From the NCBI GenBank assembly GCA_003550305.1, contig QKYT01000315.1, forward strand, positions 116,609 through 130,168: DNA of 13,560 nt, in the 5' to 3' direction. Origin of the DNA: Glomus cerebriforme. Taxonomy: Eukaryota; Glomeromycota; Glomeromycetes; Glomerales; Glomeraceae. Shown here in pieces: positions 1-8,346 of this stretch. The position numbers were made by a program, and so were the translations under genes. Numbering within the stretch: position 1 is the stretch's first letter; each line of letters starts with the position of its first letter. Under the pieces are notes generated by a model. It saw only the letters and a list, made by a program, of their open reading frames with translations. It did not search any database and was not told the DNA's origin.

Positions 1-563
1 TTTCATTCTTTTTCTTTTAAATAAAAAAAAAATAAATAAAATAATTAACACGTAATTTGTATTTTGACACATCATTATATACAGTATATTATGCAATTGT
101 AATGTAACTGTTATACATATTACATGATGCAGTCACACAATTGTAAATATATGATTATTTATGTAATTAGTCTAAATGTAATACCTATATGACTGCAGTG
201 TTTTTAAATAATAAGATTACTTAATCATTAATCTTAGTAAACTATAAAACTGATACTGATACTGAATTTACTGATACTGATTGGTAAATTACCAAATTTT
301 TAATTCAGTAAATTAGACAAATTTTACTAAATCAAAACTGATAACTGATCAGTTTAGTTTGATATTTACCAAAACTGATTAAAGTTCTAAATGAAATGCA
401 AAAGATATATTATAGTATGATAAATTTCATTTTTATCTGACTATATATTAATTTTATTATGTGATGTATTTTAATTGTGTTAATGTAATTTTGATATTAG
501 ATCAAAAAAATTTTTTGCTACAAAATCCCTAAAATGAAGTTAATTATTTTCACCAGTATTACT
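1..563. other. non-coding AT-rich stretch
   Basis: No open frame of coding character is visible on either strand. The stretch is A/T-rich with homopolymer runs. Its only structured part is the ACTGAT palindrome cluster at 245-385, listed separately. Confidence 0.6.
245..385. repeat. cluster of ACTGAT repeats with nested palindromes
   Basis: The hexamer ACTGAT recurs many times between 248 and 380, in tandem (TACTGATACTGA) and inverted. Within it are TTGGTAA-A-TTACCAA (281-295), the perfect 12-bp palindrome AACTGATCAGTT (343-354), outer arms AATTTACTGA (265-274) and TCAGTAAATT (305-314), and ATCAAAACT (331-339) against AGTTTGAT (356-363). The dyads nest, so the strand could fold into two adjacent stem-loops. 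It could be a foldback or MITE relic, or a cluster of protein-binding sites. The sequence shows no function. Confidence 0.55.
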
Positions 564-734
564 AACAAAATTTCACTTTCACATGATCATAGCAAAAATA
601 TTTGTTACACCTATATCATTAAGTATCCAATTGTGAAATCGTATTTGTCACGCATTATTTGTCATACACTTAATTCCTAACTCACATTTAATGCCGTAAT
701 GCCGGCCAAAGTCACGTGAAAGTGAAATTTTGTT
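564..734. repeat. MITE-like pair of 23-bp inverted repeats
   Basis: Positions 564-586 and 712-734 are reverse complements at 22 of 23 positions; the core ACAAAATTTCACTTTCAC (565-582) matches 716-733 perfectly. They enclose 125 bases of AT-rich DNA. The right arm contains the palindrome TCACGTGA (712-719). I see no convincing target-site duplication directly outside the arms. A small non-autonomous DNA element is the simplest reading; a regulatory dyad upstream of the 1677 gene is the alternative. Confidence 0.5.
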
Positions 735-1370
735 GTGTAGTTAATTCGTGTGATTGTAATTTTTAATTTGAATTAAATTCAGCCATATTACCTTATTACG
801 AAATGATCAAACGACCCTTCATTGGTTAGTGCATTTTTATCAGATATAAAAGATTTATTTTTAAAATTTTGTCTTATTAAACATATAAATTAAAATTATA
901 TATTTAACTGTTAATTATCTTATTAGATGTAAAATATTTTCTTAGAACAAAAGAAGGAATTTAACCAATAAATTTATAATAATAGTTTAGTTTTTGATTT
1001 CTTTGAATATATGTGATATTTTACAAAATCTATGAATCATATTTTGTTTTCCGAATTTCTTACGCTTTAATATATCAAGAAAGATGCATATTTAGGTTTC
1101 ACAACAATGTCTATACCTCAAATCTATCAAAATTGATAGTTTTTACCTGCATTCTATTTAACTTTGCATGTTTGCGTCATTATTTAAGATTTATTTCAGA
1201 TTAATTGCTAATTTTTTTTCATAATAAAAACATGGATTTTTAATGACACGTCAATTGACAAATGCAAATGTGTCTTTTCTTCTGAGAACGCATATCGTAA
1301 CTATCTAAATAACATTGAACGGTGAGATTATTTTCAAATATAAATCGTCAAAATTACATTATCAATGAGT

Positions 1371-1402
1371 ATTACGTTACATTACGTTGTACATTGCGTA
1401 AC
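1371..1402. promoter_or_regulatory. repeated ATTACGTT motifs, possible bZIP-type sites
   Basis: Two adjacent decamers, ATTACGTTAC and ATTACGTTGT, are followed by ACATTGCGTAACC, giving two TTACGTT half-sites and one inverted GCGTAA. TTACGT/ACGTAA resembles half-sites bound by bZIP factors (established knowledge of that family). The cluster lies about 140 bases upstream of the TATA-like box. Assignment to a factor is inference. Confidence 0.25.
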
Positions 1403-1460
1403 CAAAAAATAAAAATCACACCCAAATTTGGTACATCAAACGCGATAAATAGTCTTTATA

Positions 1461-1466
1461 CACGTG
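1461..1466. promoter_or_regulatory. CACGTG E-box
   Basis: A perfect CACGTG followed by AC lies 47 bases upstream of the TATA-like sequence of the 1677 gene. CACGTG is the classic bHLH recognition core. The related palindrome TCACGTGA occurs at 712-719, and again at 6388-6395 inside the oxidase pseudogene. Confidence 0.3.
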
Positions 1467-1512
1467 ACTAAAACACGAACATTAGCCAAAGCAGTTGTAG
1501 CGACCGTGACCC

Positions 1513-1520
1513 TATATAAA
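1513..1520 (+). promoter_or_regulatory. TATA-like box of the 1677 gene
   Basis: TATATAAA lies 157 bases before the predicted start codon, with a pyrimidine-rich patch near 1556-1570 downstream. No ATG occurs between the box and 1677, so the predicted start is the first ATG of any transcript starting about 30 bases after the box. Confidence 0.5.
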
Positions 1521-1676
1521 AAGTTGTGTTTAGTAAGTTGTTGATTCAACACGGCTTTCTTTCTAATTTTTATATTACAAAAAAAGCTAGTTTTTTTAAC
1601 ATTACTAATTTCTGCTTGTGCTTCTTAAGTTAACCTCAATAAAATTTGGATCTATAGTGAAATTTCGTTAAAGAAA

Positions 1677-4600
1677 ATGTCTCAATCTTATCAAATTCCA
1701 ACGGAAAAAGAAAAAGATAATAAAACTTCACTCCAAGCACGAAGGTCAGATTCTGTTTCTGTTACCATGGTTTCCACTACACCGCTAAATTCCGCGGCTA
1801 AGCCCATTCAACAACTTCCTGACTCTACTTTAAGTCACCTTGAAAATATTTTTGAAGCTGTCAAGAAACAGGTATGCAGAGAGGTATAATTAAGGGAAAT
1901 AGATTGTGTTTGCTCGTTAGAAGAGTAGAAAATAGTGGTTTTATTTCAGTTTTTTTCTTTTACAAAAACTTGAGAATATAGTCAATAAAAAAAATTTTTT
2001 TTTATATAACTTTCACTAAACCTTTAAGTCGGTGATATTGTTAAAATTTATTTTCTATATTAAATTATATAATTTTATAATAACAAATACTGAGATATAA
2101 AAGTTAAACCAATCAATAAGCTTTGATATGTTTCCAACATATTTAATATACTTTAATATTTTAATTATATAGGTTTCTATTTGGGGGGAACGTGCTAGAT
2201 GGAAAATTGATTTAGTTTTATTACCTGCTGAAGATGAAGATACAGAAAATTCAAATCAAGTTGTTGGAGGTTTTTTCTAATTTCAATTCAATATATACTA
2301 TCTTTGCTTTCTTGACAATTCCAAATTACAACAATATATTTACATTTAATTTTAATTTAAATGTTTCAAGGATCATCAAATCAGCAACAGTCTGGTTTAC
2401 ATACTCCTACAAGCGATAATGCAGGTGACACTCCAGCATCAGCCCATGGCCAGTTACAATTAACAACGACATCAACGCAGACACAGCCACCACAAGTTCA
2501 ATTTAATACACAAGTATGTTTTTCAATATAATAGCTATTAGCATTCAAAAGAAACTTAAGAAATACAACTTTTTGGTTTAAGGCTGAAAATGTTAGGGTG
2601 GAAAACCCCATGCGTTATACATTAGATGATGATACTATAGAAAAATTGGACATTGAGTCGGCGAAACATATGGTAAGCCTGCGTTTATGTGGTTGTGATG
2701 AACTTTTTGCATAACAGAATCATTTATGCGATTTACTTAATGCGATCGTTTTTATCTCTTTAAAGTTAAAAGAAGTAATACTTCACATTCGTGCCTACGA
2801 ATCAATGTTAAATCGCGTATCTCGTGAAACTGAGTCAAAGGTTTGCATCAAATATTTTGCTTATTTATATTATCTATCTGTTAATTGAATAAAATAATTT
2901 ATTTAGATAAAAGAAGCACAAACGAAAGTCAAAAAAGCAAATGAACATATTGAAAGCATGGCGAAATTCCATTCAATAAGAGTCAGTAAATATGTTTACT
3001 CATTTTAATGGTTATCAAATATTTTTACAAAAGTTCGATTGTTCTTTTTAGGAGAAAGAAAAGACCAGTAAGCATTCTGTGGAACTTAAGATATTGCAAG
3101 AAGACGTTAAGATTCTAAGTCGAAAATATAAAGAAGCAAATGCACAATTAGCTGACGTTAAAGCAAAATATGCTAGCTTACAAGAACAAGTAGCTCGTAG
3201 TAAAGAGGTTAGTAGTTTCGTCTTTTTTTTAAAAAAAAGCTTTTATTTTCATTATGAAAGAAGGTATATTCGGTTCAATATATATGCTTCACTTTGCATC
3301 ATCAATGTTAATATTTACAGACAGACAGAAGAAACATGAAGAGAAAAGTAAAATTTTTTTTATATATGGTGGATTCTATATATCAATGATGATTATATTT
3401 AAGTGAAATTTGTAAGGAATGTAATTAAATATTTTTTCTGGAATGTAATATAGGCACAATCAAAAACTACAGATATGGTTGGAAAGATTGTTGAGTATGT
3501 TCCTCAACAACAGACGAATGGATATTTAACTTATAATTTCCCATATGTACAAAAGATGCCTCCACAACAGAACCCACAAAAATATTCACAAGTAATTATA
3601 TTTGTCATAAAAATCTAACATAAATAGATACTTAAATGTAATTTCTAACTCTCCTTTTTTACATATTCATAACAGAATCAACAGCCTCAGCAATTAAACG
3701 TGAGATATTAATTTTCAATTTCAATTTTAGTTTATTTTTTCAACAAAAAAAAAAATTTTTTCTTTCTTTATTTACATCTTTTAACCTCATTAGCCGCCTC
3801 CTCCTAGCTCATCACCCTCAGTACAATATTCAAACGGACGATCAGTTCTTCCACCAGCATATGCTTCGCAACAAGAAGATCCAAATCGTCGAAATTTCCC
3901 TCCATATCAAATAACACAAACGCTTCAAAATAATTCATCGCATTATCCTCCTTATCCTTCGAATCAACTTCACTCTGAAAATAATCGCCCAGTATTTTCC
4001 CCGTATTCTTTTCCACAGCATCACCAGTCGCCACAAGATATTCGTCAAACTCAATCAGCCACTTATCCGATGCAGATGAATAATCTTCCTACTTCAACCC
4101 AACCAAGAGTAGTGCCTGCGTACAATCATATTCAGCAAAACATTCCTGTTACTCCCACTATAGCTTCATCAATTCCAACATATATTTCAATTCAAAAATC
4201 GGAACGTAGCGGTTTAGATAATCTTTCATTGGCCGCAGAATTAATATTGTCTTCACTTCCATCATCTACTTCGACACAAAAACATAATGGACAACAAACT
4301 ATTTCTAATTCCTCTATTATACAAAAATCTTCTAGCAGAGAAGTGTCATCATCGTCGGATTGTTCAACAATTTCAATAGAAACACCAATAAACGTTGTAA
4401 CCATCCCTGCAACTAATACTTCACTTGTTGAAACTCCTATTAATATTAGACAAACCAATGGTGGAATGTCAACGCCATCGACACCACCACCCAGCTTTAA
4501 CACAAGACTTATTAATTCATCGAAAAATATATCAACTCCTGATACAATAACAGCAGCAGATGACGATACAGGGTATCAGAGTATACCAATTTATACAGAT

Positions 4601-4879
4601 AGACATTCTATACATACATTATCACCTCCTAGAGAAGTATATGAGGATAATCATTCGTCGAGTGGTGATGAGACAGATGAATTTATAGATGGCGAAGGAA
4701 ATCATCAAGTTTTAGAAGAAAGTAAATCTGATATTAAATTTGACCTAGAAACGGAGGGTATTAACGGAGATGTAACTTCTAATCATGAAGAATCCGAGGA
4801 AGAAACAAATGGGCCGCTGAAGAAAAAACGACGTTTATCAAACGTAAAACGCGTCCCTCCACCTGTGCAAATTTTTTAA
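1677..4879 (+). CDS. unrecognised coiled-coil, low-complexity protein with C-terminal nuclear-localisation-type motif (11 exons)
   Basis: Function is not recognised. Proposed exons: 1677-1871, 2173-2269, 2371-2513, 2583-2672, 2766-2840, 2907-2981, 3052-3207, 3321-3347, 3454-3591, 3676-3699, 3794-4879; about 701 aa. All introns are GT-AG, and only the second is not phase 0. The N-terminus (1-45) is polar; residues 47-90 form a compact block with EAVKKQVSIWGERARWKIDL. Residues 98-145 are Ser/Thr/Gln-rich, and 150-285 form a charged coiled coil (EVILHIRAYESMLNRVSRET and LQEDVKILSRKYKEANAQLA). Then come Pro/Gln tracts, a long Ser/Thr/Asn-rich region, an acidic stretch (about 620-680) and KKKRR (683-687) near the end. 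The start has A at -3 and is the first ATG after the TATA-like box. Nuclear location and a regulatory or scaffold role are inference from composition. Residue numbers include the 27-nt microexon; without it the protein is 692 aa. Confidence 0.82.
3208..3453 (+). other. intron region holding a 27-nt candidate microexon (3321-3347)
   Basis: Exon 7 ends at 3207 with donor GTTAGT, and the next long exon starts at 3454 after TATAG. Between them, TTTACAG precedes 3321 and GTAAAA follows 3347. The enclosed 27 bases are in phase 0, stop-free, and encode TDRRNMKRK. Inclusion gives introns of 113 and 106 nt, similar to the gene's others; skipping gives one 246-nt intron. Both forms keep the frame, so this may be a cassette exon. 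Upstream in the intron lies a perfect 18-bp palindrome, C-T8-A8-G (3222-3239). Confidence 0.55.
3676..3699 (+). other. 24-nt microexon of the 1677 gene
   Basis: AACAG ends the preceding intron at 3675 and GTGAGA begins the next at 3700. The 24 bases encode NQQPQQLN in phase 0, extending the Gln/Pro-rich tract of the flanking exons (KYSQ before, PPPPSSS after). It is in-frame whether included or skipped. Composition matching its neighbours argues that it is real. Confidence 0.65.
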
Positions 4880-5483
4880 TTTTTTTTATTTTATTTTCAA
4901 TCTTGTTATAATGAAGAATAAGTAAGGAATTTTTTTGGTTATTCTATTTTCGTTTTTTTTTTGCAAAAGTTAAGCTCAAAATATATCATTAACAAATGAA
5001 ATCAATATTTGTGTAATTATTCTTATGGGACGGGTATGATGATTTTCGTATATAATAATAAATCTTTAGGATATTAAGAAAATTTGGTTGTCAAAATCTA
5101 AAATCTTGATGTATAGAAAAGTATTTCAATTCGTTAATTTATTAAAAAGCTAGTTTTTTAATTAAATGTTTAACAAAATTTTACTGAAATTGTTATAAGT
5201 TAAAATGTTAAATTATGATGAAATAATATAAAGCAAGAAATTACAAATAGAATTTTTTTTTTTGAATACCACAATAAATCAAAAGTAAATGACCAAATAA
5301 ACATTTTTCAGTATTTAAGATGTTTATATATACTAGAAATATATTCTTGAACGTAATTAAAGATACACTAAGAACGATTAAAGATACTGGCATACGTTTC
5401 GGTTGATAAATTTATGAAAAGATAATATTATTTAATGATTATAATATCAATAAAACTTTTTAAAGAAAATAAATAAATAAAAC
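4880..5483. other. 3' region of the 1677 gene and convergent spacer
   Basis: This AT-rich spacer separates the plus-strand gene from the convergent minus-strand pseudogene. The first AATAAA after the stop is at 5057-5062, about 180 bases downstream, and is a candidate polyadenylation signal. An imperfect direct repeat, AACGTAATTAAAGATAC and AACGATTAAAGATAC, lies at about 5350-5388. No coding region is seen. Confidence 0.45.
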
Positions 5484-6600
5484 TCAGATTTTGATTGGAA
5501 TCCACTTACTGAAAAAGCAAGCCGGATCATATTTTTTAAGTTCTTTTCTAAATTCTCTTTGCCAAATATAATTTCAGGTTTGAAAATCTTTTCCATATCT
5601 TCTTCGGGTGGACTACTACAATTAGCAAGCATTACATAATCTTTTGTCGTATCCTCCAAAAACGTTTCTCTCGTTTGGTTTTAACCATTTAAACGCCTCT
5701 TTATCGTATTTATCATCTAGCCATCTAACGGATAAACACAATTTCTTCATTTCTATTCCTTCGTTAGAACGAAAATCAAACTGTAAAGTGCTTAGAGCAA
5801 AATTTTTTCCTGAAATTAACAAGAGATCGCCAAGCTTTCAACAAAACCAATACAGATGGCTGGGCATTCGTGCAAAAATTACTTCGCACATTTCATCATC
5901 TTTCCTAGTAACTTTCCTTCTCAAATACTTCTTCAACCTTTTCTCCGGGAAAAACTAGCATTCCTGCATATACAGCTCATAAGCTTTGATTACAAATTCA
6001 TAAATGACTCCAAAGTTGAATCCACATCCGCGAATTGCCCAGAATAAATCAGGATTAGAGGTAGCAGAAAGTTGTTTCACGCTGCCATCCGCTAAAACTA
6101 TTGTTGCGGCAACAAGATTATTTATCGATAACCCATATTTTTCTATAAACATAATAAATAATATTTTTTACTGCTTACTCGTAAGATATCCGAATCTCCT
6201 ACCTAACATATATCCTCCAACATCAACATTGTCAATGCAAGCACTTACGCAAGCCAATCCATATTTATGAGTTTCTTGATTTACCTCTCTCTATTTTTCT
6301 CCTCCTTGTATAACCGATTTTTTCTCAGAATAAACATGAACGCTACAGTGAAATCAGGGTTATTTTCTCGCGCAAATTCAAAGTAAGTCACGTGATGGGC
6401 AATACATTGCGTATTGGGAAAGATGAAAATTATGTCGATAATATCTTGTAAGCAACCTGAACGACCATTCCAGCTTTTTTGATAGCGTAACTTGACCATC
6501 TAATAATTGCTTCATCATAACCCTGTTCACCTTCTTGTAATATTTTTTACGTTGTTAGATAAAGTTTCAGATAGAGATGATACGAAGGTTTCATTTTAAT
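5484..6600 (-). pseudogene. FAD-linked oxidase (berberine-bridge-enzyme-like) pseudogene
   Basis: Pieces of an FAD_binding_4/BBE-type oxidase follow in order on the minus strand but in shifting frames. They are EGEQGYDEAIIRWSSYAIKK (6534-6475), [130 protein letters not shown] and C-terminal KYDPACFF, ending at TGA 5486-5484. The family oxidises varied small molecules, with FAD held in the N-terminal half. Lesions seen: an A-run frameshift near 6548, a frameshift near 6445, loss of the segment that carries GGGHS near 6343, a TAG where Trp is expected (6293-6291), and frameshifts near 5965, 5905, 5860, 5690 and 5545. The Gly-rich loop reads GRR rather than GGG. It is dead as an enzyme; the exact substrate of its ancestor cannot be told. 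Confidence 0.85.
6143..6178 (-). other. 36-nt intron-like gap in the oxidase pseudogene
   Basis: Reading down the minus strand, ...TTACGA is followed by GTAAGCAG...TTTATAG and then AAAAATATGGG. Removing these 36 bases joins GYLT to KKYGLSINN in frame, as the family expects (GYLTxKYGLSIDN). The ends are good GT and AG sites, but 36 nt is shorter than any intron in the 1677 gene (66-301 nt). It may be an intron shrunken by deletion after the gene died. Confidence 0.55.
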
Positions 6601-7019
6601 TAATTTATTTTTTTTTTTTGGTTTTTCTTAAATTAAATTTTTATGCTTACATATATACTGTACATATGAATTGGTCATTTTTATAATGATTTAATTGAAG
6701 AAATAAAATGACACAATTATGATTATTTATTATCAATGAAAAATAGATGAATAAAAACCGTATCTTTATAAACCTGATTATTTCGTTTCGACTATCTTTA
6801 TTATCTCAATAAACTCGCGGATAAAGCTAGTAATTTTTCAAAAAAATTAGCATAAGCTTTTAAATTTACACCATAGATGTATTTTACCTGCTCTGCAAGT
6901 TTACTTAGGGTTTGGAATAATGTTTACAATACCGTTTTTGACTTTACATATAAATAATCGATTTTACCATCATTTCAAAAATGGAATGCCAATAAGTCAA
7001 TAATGATGCAAATGTATCG
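6601..7019. other. non-coding AT-rich spacer
   Basis: No coding region is recognised on either strand. One imperfect hairpin can be drawn: AAAGCTAGTAATTTTT at 6823-6838 against its near reverse complement at 6842-6860, with a small bulge. This is otherwise featureless. Confidence 0.45.
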
Positions 7020-7371
7020 TTCTTGATCCATCAAAATATGCAAGTTTATGCACCCTTTTTATGCCCAAAACTCATGCGATATATGAATATTAAACATCTT
7101 TAATTTTAAATCACGATACTTTATCACTCGTCTCCTTTAAGTAAAACTTATCACTTCTCATTTCTCAAGATTTAATGACTTACTTTTAAAATATTATCAC
7201 CTCTAATATAGCTTAACACACTTTATTTTAAAGTTTAAAACTTTATTTACAGTTTAATAATTTAGAAAATAGAAGTAGCTTACCTTGAACTTTAATTTTA
7301 TTATACTTCAAATAAAGTTTTGGTTAAGAAAATCGCATAAAAAGAGAGTGTATATTTTGATGGATCAAGAA
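7020..7371. repeat. MITE-like element with 20-bp perfect inverted ends
   Basis: TTCTTGATCCATCAAAATAT (7020-7039) is the exact reverse complement of 7352-7371. Weaker similarity continues inward: both arms then carry a CTTTTTATGC block, at about 7055-7064 and on the other strand at about 7337-7346. The 312 bases between have no coding potential. No clean target duplication is seen, although TA dinucleotides lie a few bases outside both arms. It fits a small non-autonomous DNA transposon. Confidence 0.6.
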
Positions 7372-7411
7372 AATGGTACCTAATGAATCAAAAATAATAC
7401 GCAATCTGTAT

Positions 7412-7438
7412 CAGGTGACAGCTGATGTGTGTCACCTG
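7412..7438. repeat. 9-bp-stem hairpin with E-box-like sequences
   Basis: CAGGTGACA (7412-7420) and TGTCACCTG (7430-7438) are perfect inverted copies around a 9-base loop. CAGCTG (7419-7424) overlaps the stem-loop junction. It is clearly more GC-rich than its surroundings. It could be a transposon end, a binding-site dyad or a chance survivor; no function can be assigned. Confidence 0.45.
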
Positions 7439-7472
7439 TTGTACAAAATTAAGTTACAAAAGAAAGAAAATA

Positions 7473-7596
7473 ACTTACAAAAGTAAAAATCCAAATCCAA
7501 ATTGAAATGAAGACTTAAAAAGAAAACAAAGATTCAAATCCAAAATTGAAATAAAAACTTACAAGAAAAAAAATCCAAATTCAAATTAAAATGAAG
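7473..7596. repeat. three-copy tandem repeat, unit about 41 nt
   Basis: Units 7473-7512, 7513-7556 and 7557-7596 each start with ACTTA, pass through an A-rich stretch, then carry ATCCAAATCCAAATT or a variant and end in AAATGAAG or a close form. Copies differ by point changes and small A-run indels. The array lies just beyond the C-terminal end of the hAT relic. Confidence 0.6.
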
Positions 7597-8162
7597 TATC
7601 TACAAAAAGCTCTAATAGTAGCAAGTATATCCAAATATTTCTTTGCAATTTTATATAAAGTAAAAAATCTTTTTTAATTATCACACTACTATTCAAAGGA
7701 ATCTACTTTAAAAAAAAGCCTGTAGTATTTTTATTTCATCTAAATAGTAAGAAAATTCTTCATAGATTGGAATTTGAGATTAAGAAAGATTAAAAACACA
7801 TAATGCAAAAGTATTTACTTTGAGAATTAGTCTTTGTATTTGTTTCTTTTAATAAATCTTCTTATCTTTTTTTTTTATATTCAGATCTTAAAAGTATTGT
7901 AGTTTTTTCTTTTAATTCTTCTGACTATTCATGTATTTATTTAGATCTTAGATCCAATATACTTACCAAAATAGTTGTATTAGGTAAATTATCAAAATAA
8001 TTATATAGTACATTATGGATTTTTTTTTAATTGAATTAACAATAGTTGTAATATTAATTTGTTCATCCATTAAATTTATAGAATTTTGCTTATCATTATC
8101 TGTAAAATAAAAATTTTTATTAATAAACAATAATACATAATTTAAAAAATTAAAATAATAAT

Positions 8163-8262
8163 TCAATTAATATTATCATTTTTATTATTAGATTTGTTAT
8201 TATTTTTACCATTTTTACTATTTTTATTATTATTATTATTATTATTATCATTATTATCTGAT
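8163..8262. repeat. ATT/AAT trinucleotide microsatellite encoding poly-Asn
   Basis: On the plus strand a nearly pure (TTA)n run spans about 8224-8257, with degenerate TTTTTA/ATTTTT continuation to 8163. On the minus strand, in the hAT frame, it reads as an Asn-rich stretch (DNND followed by seven Asn, then K/N/S). It probably expanded within a tolerant loop of the transposase or after its death. Confidence 0.65.
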
Positions 8263-8346
8263 ATATAAGAAAATTTCAAAGCTTGTATATTGAGATAAAT
8301 CAATGATATTGTACAGTACTTTTAACCACCCAAAAATTCTATTGTA

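Larger units (their letters stand above)
735..1480. other. intergenic stretch, distal promoter region
   Basis: No coding region is supported. A short methionine-started open stretch at 1013-1204 has AT-rich, Phe/Ile/Tyr-biased composition and no recognisable motif. The notable sequence is the run of TTACGTT-type motifs at 1371-1402 and the CACGTG at 1461-1466. Confidence 0.5.

Noticed and set aside
803..825. ATG ATC AAA CGA CCC TTC ATT G followed by GTTAGT, a possible tiny first exon
   Set aside because: No downstream partner exon in frame could be found before the TATA-like box of the next gene.
1013..1204. 63-codon plus-strand open frame
   Set aside because: AT-driven Phe/Ile/Tyr/Leu-rich composition with no motif; lies in the distal promoter region.
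2234..2419. 61-codon plus-strand open frame overlapping exons 2 and 3
   Set aside because: It reads through intron 2 in a different frame from the supported splice model.
3804..4503. Minus-strand open frames of 76 and 103 codons
   Set aside because: Antisense shadows of the last exon of the 1677 gene.
5644..6270. Plus-strand open frames opposite the oxidase relic
   Set aside because: The minus strand carries clear family motifs; the plus-strand products do not resemble proteins I know.
7473..7596. Regular repeats considered as a CRISPR array
   Set aside because: Units are contiguous tandem copies without distinct spacers, and the locus is eukaryotic with spliceosomal introns.
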